Shown here piece by piece: positions 8,660 to 18,051 of a stretch of 64,000 nt of DNA; the first letter of the stretch is position 1; each line of letters starts with the position of its first letter. The stretch is from Bacillus spongiae (GTDB lineage Bacteria; Bacillota; Bacilli; Bacillales; Bacillaceae_K). The notes beneath the pieces were generated by a model, which worked only from the letters and a program-made list of their open reading frames with translations, ran no database searches and was not told the DNA's origin. The stretch covers positions 62,001 through 126,000 of the forward strand of contig NZ_JBBAXC010000014.1 of assembly GCF_037120725.1 (NCBI RefSeq), written 5' to 3'. The translations under genes were made by a program, and so were the position numbers.

Positions 8660-9577
8660 CTAGTTTACTAGGTGCTGATATTGTTTCGCGATCATTGCTC
8701 CCACTTTAGCATTATTTTTTATTAGAGCAATGTTTGACTCTAAACTTTGTCCCTTCGTCAATTCTTTAACTCTCCCTAATAAAAATGGTGTAACACTTTT
8801 CCCTTGAATCCCCTGTTCCTCCGCTTCCCTTAAAGCTTGCTCAACAACAGTATGAATCTCTTCTCCCATCGAGTATTCTTCAGGAATCGGATTGGCAATA
8901 ACAAGTCCTCCTTGTAGACCAAGCTCCCATTTTGTTTGCATAAAGTTGGCTACTTCTTCTGTAGAATGTAGCGAATAATCCACTTCAAACGAACTGTTTC
9001 GCGTATAAAATGCAGGTAGGGTTTTCGTTTGATAGCCGATAACTGGAACTCCCTTTGTTTCTAAATATTCAAGTGTTAATCCTAAATCTAAGATAGATTT
9101 AGCTCCAGCACACACTACGGCCACATTCGTTCGGGCCAGTTCTTCTAAATCTGCTGATATGTCCATTGTCGTTTCCGCTTGGCGATGAACTCCCCCGATT
9201 CCACCAGTAACAAAAACAGAAATTCCAGCCATTTGCGCACAGATCATCGTAGCAGCAACGGTCGTAGCTCCCATCTTTTTACTCGCTAGCACATACGGTA
9301 AATCTCTCCTACTAACTTTTAATACCTCTTCACTTTTTGCTAGTAATTCGAGCTCTTCTTCTGAAAGACCAATTTTTATTTTTCCGTCTATAATCGCTAT
9401 CGTTGCAGGTACTACACCATTATCACGTAAAATTGCCTCTACCTCTTTTGCCGTTTTCACATTTTGTGGATAGGGCATCCCATGAGAAATAATGGTTGAT
9501 TCAAGTGCTACAATAGGTGCTCCACTTTCTTTCGCTACTTGCACCTCATTTGAGTATTCAATCCACTTTTCCATCAT
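8660..9577 (-). CDS. psuG: Pseudouridine-5'-phosphate glycosidase
   Basis: The 305-residue enzyme splits pseudouridine 5'-phosphate into uracil and ribose 5-phosphate. It shows the family pattern: [17 protein letters not shown] at the N-terminus with the catalytic Glu, [14 protein letters not shown], the [12 protein letters not shown] lysine region and GGIGGVHR in the middle. Length is normal. It overlaps the 3' end of the kinase gene by 20 bases and has AAGGAGG upstream, so the two are translated from one mRNA. Kinase plus glycosidase form a complete pseudouridine salvage route. Confidence 0.93.
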   Translation of the reverse strand: MMEKWIEYSNEVQVAKESGAPIVALESTIISHGMPYPQNVKTAKEVEAILRDNGVVPATIAIIDGKIKIGLSEEELELLAKSEEVLKVSRRDLPYVLASKKMGATTVAATMICAQMAGISVFVTGGIGGVHRQAETTMDISADLEELARTNVAVVCAGAKSILDLGLTLEYLETKGVPVIGYQTKTLPAFYTRNSSFEVDYSLHSTEEVANFMQTKWELGLQGGLVIANPIPEEYSMGEEIHTVVEQALREAEEQGIQGKSVTPFLLGRVKELTKGQSLESNIALIKNNAKVGAMIAKQYQHLVN

Positions 9578-10679
9578 TAACTCCCTCCTTATACATTTTA
9601 AATGCTTCTTGAAGTGTTTCCTTACTCATTTCTTTTGAGACGGTTTCATTACTTTGAAGCGTAATACAAGAACAGGCCAGCCCCATTCCTACCGCATCTA
9701 TAGGATTTAAACCATTTATGTGACCAAAAATAACTCCAGCAACGAGCGCATCTCCTGCCCCTGTTACGTCAACTACCTTTATTCTAGGTGGTAGTAGGAT
9801 AGATGACGTGCCTTCCTTGCTATAAAAAAATCCTCCTTCTTCTCCTCTTGTTATGACGACTCTTTCTACCCCTCTTTGCGTTAGTTGTTCAGCCGCTTTA
9901 AAGAAATCTGCCTGTTTCGTCATTTTCATTCCTACAAGCGCTTCAACTTCCTCCTTGTTAGCAATAAGCCATGATATACCGCTCAAGTTTCTCGGAAGCT
10001 TCTCACACTTAGGTGCCGAAACGGGAGCAACAGTGACCGGAATCATTTCTTCTTTACAACGAGATAATACGTACTGAATTACTTCCTTCGAAAAATTGGT
10101 ATCTAAAAACACCATTTGTGCTGACGAAATCATTCCCCACTTTCTTTTCACAAACTCGATATCCACTTCATCGTAAATATCCATGTCAGCTAGTGCAATC
10201 ACCATCTCGCCTTCCTTATTAAGAACAGCAGAATAAGCTCCTGTCGAAGCATTAGGGACAGTCGTAATATGTTCAATATCAACGTATGGGATGGTTTCTT
10301 CTAATAGCCATTTTCCTTCATGATCATTGCCAACTACGCTAATTAATGAATTAGAAATGCCCATTCGACCTATATTTTCAGCAATATTTCGAGCGACGCC
10401 ACCTGTTGAAAAGTATGTTTTAGCCGGATTGGATGTTCCGAGGTGTAACTCCTTTTCAATTTGATGTTTTCGATCAATATTGGCTCCGCCTATACTGACT
10501 ACACCATTTTTTTTAGGAAGAACATAGGCTCTACCGATAATCTGCCCTTGCTTCATAAAGGTAGATATGTAACCTGCAATCGTTGACCTCGACAAACCTG
10601 TTAATTTCGATAACTCATTTTGACTAATTGACGGATTTTGCTCAATGAGCTTTAACAGCCACCTTCCGTTATCATTCAT
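9558..10679 (-). CDS. psuK: Pseudouridine kinase (PfkB family) with N-terminal winged HTH
   Basis: 373 residues in two parts. Residues 1-55 form a winged helix-turn-helix ([31 protein letters not shown]). The rest is a PfkB-type kinase: GGANIDRKH near 68-76, [18 protein letters not shown] (substrate region) and the C-terminal signature [12 protein letters not shown] with the catalytic Asp. It would phosphorylate pseudouridine for PsuG. The DNA-binding domain suggests the enzyme could regulate its own operon; direct repeats overlapping the promoter support this but do not prove it. Confidence 0.9.
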   Translation of the reverse strand: MNDNGRWLLKLIEQNPSISQNELSKLTGLSRSTIAGYISTFMKQGQIIGRAYVLPKKNGVVSIGGANIDRKHQIEKELHLGTSNPAKTYFSTGGVARNIAENIGRMGISNSLISVVGNDHEGKWLLEETIPYVDIEHITTVPNASTGAYSAVLNKEGEMVIALADMDIYDEVDIEFVKRKWGMISSAQMVFLDTNFSKEVIQYVLSRCKEEMIPVTVAPVSAPKCEKLPRNLSGISWLIANKEEVEALVGMKMTKQADFFKAAEQLTQRGVERVVITRGEEGGFFYSKEGTSSILLPPRIKVVDVTGAGDALVAGVIFGHINGLNPIDAVGMGLACSCITLQSNETVSKEMSKETLQEAFKMYKEGVNDGKVD

Positions 10680-10703
10680 TTAACCCCTCCCCCAACATTT
10701 GTC

Positions 10704-10740
10704 TTAATTATAAACAATTGTCAATACATAAACAATTGGT
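10704..10740 (-). promoter_or_regulatory. Promoter with direct repeats upstream of psuK
   Basis: CAATTGTTTAT occurs twice on the minus strand (10728-10738 and 10710-10720), 18 bp apart, so both copies face the same side of the helix roughly two turns apart. The second copy runs into TATAAT (-10), with TTGTTT 17 bases upstream as a weak -35. This looks like an operator overlapping the psuKG promoter; the HTH of PsuK is an obvious candidate ligand. Confidence 0.5.
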
Positions 10741-11002
10741 TATATTCAGATAATTTATGACATTTTTCCTTATCCTATACTGACTACCATAGGCTACAAC
10801 CACTCATGACAAATGCCATATTAGATCGTTTCGTAAAGAAAGATTTCCTTACTTTTTGAGGACAAATTTTTTGTCACAATTTTACTATTACTGCCTTTTA
10901 CCCACTTCATGCAAAAAACAGCTTGTTCCTTTATGGACAAACTGTCTTTTATCATATTTTTCTTGTTCAAATCCATACTAAAGAGGAAAGGAGATGATGA
11001 TG
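10741..11002. other. Gene-free stretch with hairpins
   Basis: No convincing gene. It holds a small palindrome GACAAATTTTTTGTC (about 10861-10875) and a longer imperfect hairpin (about 10913-10950) with T runs on both sides that could terminate transcription in either direction. AAAGGAG at the right end belongs to the next small gene. Confidence 0.5.
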
Positions 11003-11158
11003 ATGGCTCGCGGCAAAGCATTTAATCACAAAAAGAAAAACCATCCTGGCAATTTCCCAGAAAACTCAGTAGCTGAGAAACATGCGAAAGAGAAAATTGA
11101 AGACGAAGAATATCTCGTAACACAGGAGGCCTATAAAAATAGAGTAGAGGAAGAGTAG
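11003..11158 (+). CDS. Small hydrophilic hypothetical protein (51 aa)
   Basis: Four consecutive ATG codons (10994-11005) follow AAAGGAG; the last, at 11003, gives the best spacing and product MARGKAFNHKKKNHPGNF...NRVEEE. The N-terminal half is basic, the C-terminal half acidic and helical. A stem-loop follows, supporting a real transcription unit. I do not recognise it; tiny spore-associated proteins of this type are common in Bacillus. Confidence 0.6.
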   Translation: MARGKAFNHKKKNHPGNFPENSVAEKHAKEKIEDEEYLVTQEAYKNRVEEE

Positions 11159-11171
11159 CATAACCTTACAA

Positions 11172-11255
11172 CAGACTAGAGACAACGCTCGCTGTTAGAA
11201 CAGTTAACACCACTATGCGTAAAGCGAGCGCTGTCCTAAAGTCTTCTGTTTGTTT
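11172..11255 (+). terminator. Large stem-loop after the small gene
   Basis: GACAACGCTCGCT (11181-11193) pairs with AGCGAGCGCTGTC (11223-11235) with one mismatch. The stem can be extended outward by ACAGACT against AGTCTTCTGT, with T-rich sequence after it. Confidence 0.55.
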
Positions 11256-11310
11256 TCAACACTGAATTATTATTTAAACACTACTTCATAAAGAAATTTC
11301 CTGAGTTCAT

Positions 11311-12327
11311 TCATGTTTTTGGTTCATTCATTATTCTATTATCTCTGTCATGCCTATAAGCAGAAAGGTTGCGGTATATCTCAACCCTCGCACGGTTAAT
11401 CCCGCCTAACGGGCTATGTTCCTTTAAAGTATGCCCTGGTGAAAATGAAAACTCTTCTGCCAAGTCATCTCGCTGTTTCGTTCTGAAAATTTGTGGAGGA
11501 ATTTTAATAGTAGCCACCTTTATAAAGGGAGAAGCTGCTTCTTTCCACTCAACTCCAGCATCTTCTATTGGCATTTGTTTAGGATCTTTCTGAAATTGAA
11601 TGAGAAAATCAAAGCTTGCTTCCTCATCCGTTAAATGTTTTTCAATATTATCTGTTAAATACGTGTCGGTTAATGGTTCAGGTAATGTACTTTTATACTT
11701 AGAGGTTGGGATAACGGAATATTTCACAACTTGATTGTCTCCAAACAAATAAGGAGTTGTACTCCAATAACGAATATCTAGAGGTGATGTATGATTTTTC
11801 CTTCCGTTGCTTAATTCTCTCATTTTACTCCCATTCCCAGTTGCCACCATTCTAAGTAACAAAATAATGGGTGACCATTTTAAACTATAATATACCGCAT
11901 CATGGAACAGTTTTACCGTGCCTAATGGCATCGTAGGATGACTCATTAATACGAAGTCTTGTGTTTCCTTTTCTACATTATTTTCATATTTTTCTCCGTC
12001 AACTCCCATAAGCTTAATTGCAAACCCCCGAAAATCCTTCTTCTTGTCAGATTGTACGGTGCCGCTAGCATTTGAAATTCGAATCCAGGCTGAATAAGTA
12101 TTCTCTTTTTCAAATAACCCTACTTTAAGTTCAGGAGGAAGATTGGGTTCAACAGTAAATTCTCCTTGTAAGAGGGCAAGATGCTTAGGGTGTGCATCCC
12201 TTTTTGTATTTCCTTTCGCGTAAACCCGCTCCATTTTTTCCTTTAATAAGTTTTCCATATTTTCTATTAAAGCAGGTTCCCCATTTGGAATCGTTTCAAA
12301 TTTTGATGTCTCCATTTCGTTATTCAT
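11311..12327 (-). CDS. Catalase-like heme-binding protein (y4iL-like group)
   Basis: Start taken at the ATG at 12327 (338 residues), which has AAAGGAG 8 bases upstream; an in-frame ATG lies 21 bases further 5'. The body resembles the short catalase-related proteins: HPKHLALLQGEFTV, AWIRISNASGTVQSDKKKDFRGFAIKLMGV and DFVLMSHPTMPLG follow the catalase core, and INRARVEIYRNLSAYRHDRD near the C-terminus is where true catalases carry the heme-tyrosine helix. It is shorter than monofunctional catalase and may be a peroxidase or lipid-hydroperoxide enzyme; activity unproven. Confidence 0.75.
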   Translation of the reverse strand: MNNEMETSKFETIPNGEPALIENMENLLKEKMERVYAKGNTKRDAHPKHLALLQGEFTVEPNLPPELKVGLFEKENTYSAWIRISNASGTVQSDKKKDFRGFAIKLMGVDGEKYENNVEKETQDFVLMSHPTMPLGTVKLFHDAVYYSLKWSPIILLLRMVATGNGSKMRELSNGRKNHTSPLDIRYWSTTPYLFGDNQVVKYSVIPTSKYKSTLPEPLTDTYLTDNIEKHLTDEEASFDFLIQFQKDPKQMPIEDAGVEWKEAASPFIKVATIKIPPQIFRTKQRDDLAEEFSFSPGHTLKEHSPLGGINRARVEIYRNLSAYRHDRDNRIMNEPKT

Positions 12328-12541
12328 TGATCCTACTCCTTTGTACACTTTTGATTTATAGACTCTCCTTATCCAAGCTTTGTATGCATCTTTTTACATT
12401 AATTAGAAAAATAAACCAATTATTATTCTGACAAAAAAACAATAGAAATCCTGATTCTTTTGCTTTTTTGCAAGTGAATCCCTTTATTCTATTAATTTTG
12501 GATATAATCTATATGACATATTTTTTTGGAGGGGAATGAGA

Positions 12542-13168
12542 TTGCACTCAGAAAAGAAAAAAATAAGAGGATGGAAAAGACACAAAAGAAAGATTGAACG
12601 ATGGAAACATGATGCGATTAATTTAAATATGGATAATGTAAGGGACTATCAAAGGACATACGTAAAGCTATGGATACATCCCTTTTATGCACTTATACGT
12701 AGAAATCCACCCGTTTGGTACAACAGACTTTTACTAGACGCCATGCTGGATGTTTATTTGGTTTGGTATCAAAAAATGAAACAGGAAAACGAGAACTTTT
12801 ATTTAAAAATTTGGTTGTATGACCCTCATTTTATCAATTCACAAATTGTTGTTGCCTATAAAGACTGTTTGAATTTTTATGACAAAACCTTCGATAAGAG
12901 GGAAGAATATAAACCATTTCCATATGAAAAATTTCCTTCCTTAAAAGATAAGTTGGAACAATTTGAATGGGAGTCATGCATCGAGACCGTATCTTATGAT
13001 GAAACGGATTTGAATGAATGGGTAATCGACGGATTGTCATCGAAAAAAGAAGTTCAAGCCATAAAAAATCGAGCTTACAATGTTTCAAGCTATAAAAGTG
13101 AAGAAGGAATAACCCGCTATTATCATATTGATACAGGTAATGTTTGGGTAGGAACATTCAAGGCGTAA
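12542..13168 (+). CDS. Conserved hypothetical soluble protein (208 aa)
   Basis: GGAGGGG lies 9 bases before a TTG at 12542, which I prefer to an ATG at 12536 that is too close. The product is strongly basic at its N-terminus (HSEKKKIRGWKRHKRKIERWKHD) and rich in aromatic residues after that. It lacks signal peptide or membrane segments and ends in YYHIDTGNVWVGTFKA. No motif I know is present. It stands alone with its own terminator. Confidence 0.65.
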   Translation: MHSEKKKIRGWKRHKRKIERWKHDAINLNMDNVRDYQRTYVKLWIHPFYALIRRNPPVWYNRLLLDAMLDVYLVWYQKMKQENENFYLKIWLYDPHFINSQIVVAYKDCLNFYDKTFDKREEYKPFPYEKFPSLKDKLEQFEWESCIETVSYDETDLNEWVIDGLSSKKEVQAIKNRAYNVSSYKSEEGITRYYHIDTGNVWVGTFKA

Positions 13169-13171
13169 AAT

Positions 13172-13200
13172 AAAAAAGGCAGCTACTTCGCTGCCTTCAT
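13172..13200 (+). terminator. Short terminator hairpin
   Basis: AAGGCAGC (13176-13183) and GCTGCCTT (13190-13197) with a 6-base loop, preceded by an A run, just after the hypothetical gene. Confidence 0.65.
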
Positions 13201-13250
13201 CATTATCCAAGCTACGCATTGGAATTAAGGAGACAAAGAATCATTATAAA

Positions 13251-14015
13251 CTACAAAATTGTCTCCTTTTGACGACATTTCTTCTGAAACGCCTCTTCCA
13301 CAATCGTTCCAATGATCTCACTTCGTTTAGAAATGAACGAAGTCCAAAAAGTTTCCCCTATCTCAGACAATTGTTGAGGAGTATATTCATTCGGATCAAA
13401 TTGTCCCCAACATCCATCCTCTGTTAATTTATCCCAAAAGATATAATCTGCAAACATTCTATTCTCTGGTGGTACCGCCGACCCCATTGGTTTAAGCTCA
13501 ACTAAATCGGGACATAACCACATAGCCGTACATACCGATAACAGACCGCCATGCAATTCATTTAAGCCTTGAAGTCCTGACTCTTCTAAAGCTTCTTCCC
13601 AAGCTAAATATCGATGAGCTGTCACCAATATTAATTCAGGGTATTTGTAATTAATTTGCTTTACAAAAGAGGCCTCCCAATATGCACCGCCATGACCATT
13701 ACATAAAACAAACTTCTTAAAACCTTGTCGATTCAAGTTAACGACTATTTCTTCTAGCATCGTCATTAATACAGTAGGACTGACTGTCACTGTCCCTTTA
13801 CAATTGGCATGTTCTTCCGAAGTATTAAAGGGCAAAGTAGGTAAAACATAGGCGTTTAACACTTTCCCGAATGCTTCTGCATACTTCTCTGCAATTAAAG
13901 TATCTAAGTGCATAGGTAAATAGGGACCGAATTGTTCTGTTGCACCCACAGAAATAATGGCCGTATCCGTACCACTTTGAACAAGCTTTGTAGTAGAGTC
14001 TTTATAACTTAACAT
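13251..14015 (-). CDS. Creatininase family amidohydrolase
   Basis: Start taken at the ATG at 14015 (254 residues), 5 bases after GGAGG. The creatininase fold is recognised by the metal-binding motifs GATEQFGPYLPMHLDT (Glu, Asp), CNGHGGAYW (His) and NELHGGLLSV (Glu, His). The usual GxTEQHGPHLP histidine is replaced by Phe here (EQFGP), so one ligand differs from classical creatininase. Family members act on creatinine, formamides or cofactor-biosynthesis intermediates; the substrate cannot be chosen from context. Confidence 0.82.
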   Translation of the reverse strand: MLSYKDSTTKLVQSGTDTAIISVGATEQFGPYLPMHLDTLIAEKYAEAFGKVLNAYVLPTLPFNTSEEHANCKGTVTVSPTVLMTMLEEIVVNLNRQGFKKFVLCNGHGGAYWEASFVKQINYKYPELILVTAHRYLAWEEALEESGLQGLNELHGGLLSVCTAMWLCPDLVELKPMGSAVPPENRMFADYIFWDKLTEDGCWGQFDPNEYTPQQLSEIGETFWTSFISKRSEIIGTIVEEAFQKKCRQKETIL

Positions 14016-14107
14016 GTAAACCTCCATCTATTTTCCTAATCGTAATATCGATTCAATTATATCCATACTCCTCCTTCATTCCAATCTATCACTAAAAGCT
14101 ATATAAC

Positions 14108-14152
14108 AAAAAAACGACTCAAAAGCGCTAATACAGCACCCTTTCGTCGTCC
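14108..14152 (-). terminator. Terminator of the COX1-like gene
   Basis: On the minus strand ACGAC...GTCGT encloses further pairing AAAG/CTTT and GTGC/GCGC, then TTTTTTTG. It lies directly after the stop codon of the small membrane protein. Confidence 0.65.
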
Positions 14153-14155
14153 TCT

Positions 14156-14545
14156 TTATTTTGAATATTTAAAGGTTAATAAGACAAACAACGCAAAGCT
14201 TAACAGTAGCGTACTCCCACCTACGATGTAGAAGACCGTTGTAAATACCTCAGGTAAATTTAATGGATTTAAGTTATAAAAATACATGCCAAGCGTGAGA
14301 CCTACTGAACCAATTATAGCTGTCCATACATGTAAAAAGGCAAGCTTAGACTGCTTCGGGACTTCATACATTTTATAATAAGCCGAGAAAGCAAATAAGC
14401 TTAACCACCCAACGAGCAAAATATGAGCATGAATGGGTCTTAATGCATAGGAACCTGCCCCTGCTCCTGCCATATGGGATCCTATATAGGTACCTATTAA
14501 AGCATAAATAGCTGAGATTCTTAATAGTAATGCTGAATAAGTCAA
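14156..14545 (-). CDS. Short heme-copper oxidase subunit I-like membrane protein
   Basis: 129 residues with four hydrophobic segments. The segment RPIHAHILLVGWLSLFAFSAYYKMYE (about 36-61) resembles the second membrane helix of cbb3/NOR-type subunit I, where a HxH motif supplies heme ligands. A full oxidase subunit needs about twelve helices and a copper site, so this cannot be an oxidase by itself. It may be a heme-binding or sensory membrane protein; the function is unknown. Confidence 0.65.
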   Translation of the reverse strand: MTYSALLLRISAIYALIGTYIGSHMAGAGAGSYALRPIHAHILLVGWLSLFAFSAYYKMYEVPKQSKLAFLHVWTAIIGSVGLTLGMYFYNLNPLNLPEVFTTVFYIVGGSTLLLSFALFVLLTFKYSK

Positions 14546-14774
14546 CTTGTACCCTCCTTTTATTTCTTTCCTATTCTACTTGCCTCATTATATCGATAGA
14601 TAGGCCATTCGTCTACCGAGAATGCTCTTCGTAAAAGTTCTCCCTATGTAAATTTCTTTCATGATGTTTTTTAAATCGTTCACTCTTTTTTGTTTTATTC
14701 TGAATACGAAAACAGTTGCATTCCTACAATGCCTTGATACAATGAAGAAGAATACAGATAAGGAGTGTTAATGA

Positions 14775-15998
14775 ATGGATCAATTTCAAAAAAACCTTGA
14801 GAAGTATGCTGAGTTGGTTGTAAAAGTTGGAGTCAATATTCAAGAGAAACAGACATTAATCGTTAATGCAGCAACTGATTCCGTTGAATTTGTACGTTTA
14901 ATTACGAAAAAAGCGTATCAAGCAGGAGCCAAGCAAGTACACATATTTTGGAATGATGACATCGTATCTCGCTATACGTTTGATCTAGCACCGGATGAAT
15001 CATTTAAAGAATTCCCTAAATGGCGAGTAAGCGCGCTAGAAGAATACGCTAAAGCAGGTGCTGCCTTCTTATCCGTAGTTTCTTCTTCTCCTGAATTACT
15101 AAAAGGAGTAAAGCCTGAACGAATTGCTACTTCCCAAAAGACAGCTGGTGCTGCACTTTCAAACTATCGCCAATACATAACTTCTGATAAAGTAAGCTGG
15201 TCTGTCGTTGCAGTTCCTTCGGAAGATTGGGCTAAACTTGTCTTTCCTGAGCAAAACAATGCGGTTGAAAAACTATGGGATGCGATTTTCAAAGCAGTAA
15301 GAGTGGACCAAAATGATCCTGTAGCCGCATGGAAAAAACATGATGAAACACTACATGAAAAAGTGGACTATTTAAACAATAAAAAATATCATAAGCTTCA
15401 TTATTCAGCACCTGGTACAGATCTAACTATCGAGCTCCCTAAGGGCCACCTTTGGGTTGGTGCAGGTAGTGTGAATGAACAAGGCGATAGCTTTATGGCA
15501 AATATGCCAACAGAAGAAGTCTTTACAGTACCATTAAAAACAGGGGTTAATGGTACCGTTTCAAGTACTAAGCCTCTAAGTTACGGTGGGAATATTATTG
15601 ACAACTTTGTGATTACTTTTGAAGCTGGACGTATTGTTAATGTGAAAGCGGAAAAAGGAGAAGATATTTTAGAAAATCTTATCTCAACAGACGAGGGTGC
15701 GCATTTCTTAGGAGAAATTGCTTTAGTTCCGCATCAATCTCCTATCTCCCAGTCCAATGTCCTATTTTATAACACGTTATTTGATGAAAATGCTTCCAAT
15801 CACCTTGCGATTGGAAATGCCTATGCCTTCTGTATCGAAGGTGGGAAAACAATGACATCTGAAGAACTGGAGAAAAATGGGCTAAATTCTAGTATTACTC
15901 ACGTAGACTTTATGATCGGTTCAGACAAGATGGATATTGATGGAATAAAAGAAGATGGTACAAAAGAACCTATTTTCCGTAACGGAAACTGGGCATAA
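14775..15998 (+). CDS. ampS: M29 family aminopeptidase
   Basis: 407 residues, the usual length for AmpS/AmpT-type leucyl aminopeptidases. Residues expected for the two-metal site are visible: the catalytic ERIATSQKT region, LPKGHLWVGAG, a Glu in NMPTEEVFTVP, LGEIALVPHQSPI, FYNTLFDENASNHLAIGNAYAFC and HVDFMIGS. It removes N-terminal residues from peptides in the cytoplasm. GGAG precedes the ATG and a strong terminator follows, so it is a single-gene unit. Confidence 0.92.
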   Translation: MDQFQKNLEKYAELVVKVGVNIQEKQTLIVNAATDSVEFVRLITKKAYQAGAKQVHIFWNDDIVSRYTFDLAPDESFKEFPKWRVSALEEYAKAGAAFLSVVSSSPELLKGVKPERIATSQKTAGAALSNYRQYITSDKVSWSVVAVPSEDWAKLVFPEQNNAVEKLWDAIFKAVRVDQNDPVAAWKKHDETLHEKVDYLNNKKYHKLHYSAPGTDLTIELPKGHLWVGAGSVNEQGDSFMANMPTEEVFTVPLKTGVNGTVSSTKPLSYGGNIIDNFVITFEAGRIVNVKAEKGEDILENLISTDEGAHFLGEIALVPHQSPISQSNVLFYNTLFDENASNHLAIGNAYAFCIEGGKTMTSEELEKNGLNSSITHVDFMIGSDKMDIDGIKEDGTKEPIFRNGNWA

Positions 15999-16013
15999 AA
16001 GAGGATATTTTTT

Positions 16014-16047
16014 AAACCGGTTGAACTTCTCTCTTCAACCGGTTTTC
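16014..16047 (+). terminator. Terminator after ampS
   Basis: AAACCGGTTGAA and TTCAACCGGTTT form a perfect 12-bp stem, followed by TC-rich sequence. Confidence 0.85.
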
Positions 16048-16300
16048 TTATGCATGGAAGCTATTATATCCCCTTTTTTCTTCAAAAATATTATTTTACA
16101 AACATATTAAGTCCATATTACAAGAGCGAGACCTAATTCCCTCTCCCCCCTATGATAATAGGCTTAAACGCCTCTTCCGAATTTCCCCTTTCGTAACAAT
16201 TCTCCCATAGAAAAAATACCCATCTTTTTGACGGTCATATATTGAAGGGATTGAGCAGAAACAATATAAGGATCGTATTTTTTTAACTGGAGGATTTGAT

Positions 16301-17308
16301 ATGTTTGGAAATGAAGATTTAGGAATTGACTTAGGTACAGCCAATATCCTCGTATATAGTAAATCAAAAGGTATTATTTTTAACGAACCGACTGTTGTAG
16401 CGATGAATACAAATACAAATCAAGTTTTAGCAGTAGGACATGAAGCAAAACATATGATAGGAAAAACACCTCTTCATATACAAGTTATTCGCCCGTTACG
16501 AAATGGTGTAATTGCCAATTTCGAGGTAACAACTGACATGATTGAGCTAATTATGAAAAAAATAAAAAAACAACTTGGGTATACATTCCGAAAGCCAAAT
16601 GTGGTAGTCTGTTACCCTTCAGGTGCTACACCTGTCGAAAGAAAAGCTATTGAAGATGCTTTTAAAGTATCGGGAGCCAAAAACGTAACACTTATGGAAG
16701 AAACGTTAGCTTCTGCAATTGGCTCAGACCTACCAGTAGATGAACCAATTGCTAGTGTTGTAATTGATATTGGTGGAGGAACAACCGAAATAGCCATTCT
16801 TTCCTACAATGGTGTTGTCGATTGTCAGTCAATTAGAATTGGTGGAGACCAACTAGATGAAGATATTATTCAATTTGTTAGAAAAAAATATAATGTCTTA
16901 ATTGGAGAAAGAACGGCTGAAGAAATTAAGATAGAAATTGGTCATGCATTAATAGATCATAAGGAGAAGTTCACTGACATTCGTGGTCGGAACCTAGTAA
17001 CTGGGCTACCAAAGACCATTAGTTTGTCTTCTTATGAAATTCAAGAAGCAATAAAAGAGCCTTTACAACATATTATTGACACCGCAAAAAACGCCTTAGA
17101 AAAATGCCCACCTGAATTAAGTGGGGACATTGTTGACAGAGGGATTGTCATCACAGGAGGCGTAGCCCTTTTGCATGGGATGCAAGAATGGTTCCAAAAG
17201 GAAATGTTCGTACCGATTCACATGGCTCCAAACCCTCTAGAATCTGCTGCGATTGGAACTGGAAAATCAGCACCATTTATTAATAAATTTCAAAGCCAGC
17301 TAAAGTAA
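16301..17308 (+). CDS. mreBH: MreBH-type bacterial actin
   Basis: 335 residues, exactly the B. subtilis MreBH length; the start [20 protein letters not shown] and segments FRKPNVVVC and [12 protein letters not shown] match it closely. Actin-fold nucleotide motifs are DLGTANIL (phosphate 1), [13 protein letters not shown] (phosphate 2) and [13 protein letters not shown] (adenosine). The protein forms membrane-bound filaments that guide side-wall synthesis and, in B. subtilis, the hydrolase LytE. It is separate from any mreBCD operon, as expected for mreBH. I searched for a SigI promoter upstream but found none with correct spacing. Confidence 0.9.
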   Translation: MFGNEDLGIDLGTANILVYSKSKGIIFNEPTVVAMNTNTNQVLAVGHEAKHMIGKTPLHIQVIRPLRNGVIANFEVTTDMIELIMKKIKKQLGYTFRKPNVVVCYPSGATPVERKAIEDAFKVSGAKNVTLMEETLASAIGSDLPVDEPIASVVIDIGGGTTEIAILSYNGVVDCQSIRIGGDQLDEDIIQFVRKKYNVLIGERTAEEIKIEIGHALIDHKEKFTDIRGRNLVTGLPKTISLSSYEIQEAIKEPLQHIIDTAKNALEKCPPELSGDIVDRGIVITGGVALLHGMQEWFQKEMFVPIHMAPNPLESAAIGTGKSAPFINKFQSQLK

Positions 17309-17341
17309 ATAGCTTGCTAATGACTGTCCAAAAAAATAACA

Positions 17342-17379
17342 AGAAACCGCTGAAGATATACTCTCTTCAGCGGTTTTGT
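17342..17379 (+). terminator. Terminator after mreBH
   Basis: AAACCGCTGAAGA (17344-17356) pairs with TCTTCAGCGGTTT (17364-17376), then T and GTG. Confidence 0.85.
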
Positions 17380-17501
17380 GTTACTATTACGATGAATGAA
17401 CGACCCTCTGAATTTCTCTATCTATCACAAAAAAATCTCATCAAGTATTCATTAGCTCAATCATAATATTACAGCATTTTTTCAAGAAAGGAAGAAGCAC
17501 T

Positions 17502-17717
17502 TTGAATAAAACCACCCTAATGATTTTGTGGATCATTCCCAATATCTTTTGTTATCTCATGTTTTTCGGAGTGACTATATTTGTGTTAAAGAACGCACAA
17601 GGTTTGCAGGAAATCAATCAATTTTCTATATGGGTTATAACAATGTTGCTCCTCTTATTCGTCTCTGTTTTCGGAAGTTTTCGGATTTGGTGGTGGAAAA
17701 AGGACGGCAAGCTGTGA
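17502..17717 (+). CDS. Small membrane protein, two TM segments (71 aa)
   Basis: TTG start at 17502 with AAAGGAAGAAG upstream. Two hydrophobic segments (about residues 5-29 and 43-63) are separated by a short polar loop, and the protein ends in a Trp/Lys-rich tail (RIWWWKKDGKL). No family recognised. Confidence 0.5.
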   Translation: MNKTTLMILWIIPNIFCYLMFFGVTIFVLKNAQGLQEINQFSIWVITMLLLLFVSVFGSFRIWWWKKDGKL

Positions 17718-18051
17718 ACAATTAATAGCTACTATTCATCGTTTCATCCTTAAGTCCACAAAATAGAGCTTATCTTGCTTTCTATAAACTCTACTTTGTG
17801 AAAAAAGTAACCAGCCTAGTCCACCATATTCATGACCTCTTCTATTTAATGATCATGCAAATAGACCTGGGAGTATGATCTTTCTTTTGTAGTGATTCCT
17901 CTATAACAAATGTCATTACGATTTAGTCTCGTTAATACCATCGACTTGTCAGACAAGATATATAACACATCTTCTTAGCATGGTCGAAAAAAGTTTCTTT
18001 TGAAGAAAAATGAAGATTTCCTCTTTCCTCCACTAGCGAGAATTTCACCCA
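17718..18051. other. Gene-free stretch
   Basis: About 330 bases between a plus-strand and a minus-strand gene. No ORF with a ribosome binding site, no strong hairpin and no repeat were seen. Confidence 0.5.

Noticed and set aside
16060-16300. SigI promoter upstream of mreBH
   Set aside because: A C-run and CGAA occur but the spacing (about 27 bases) is too long.
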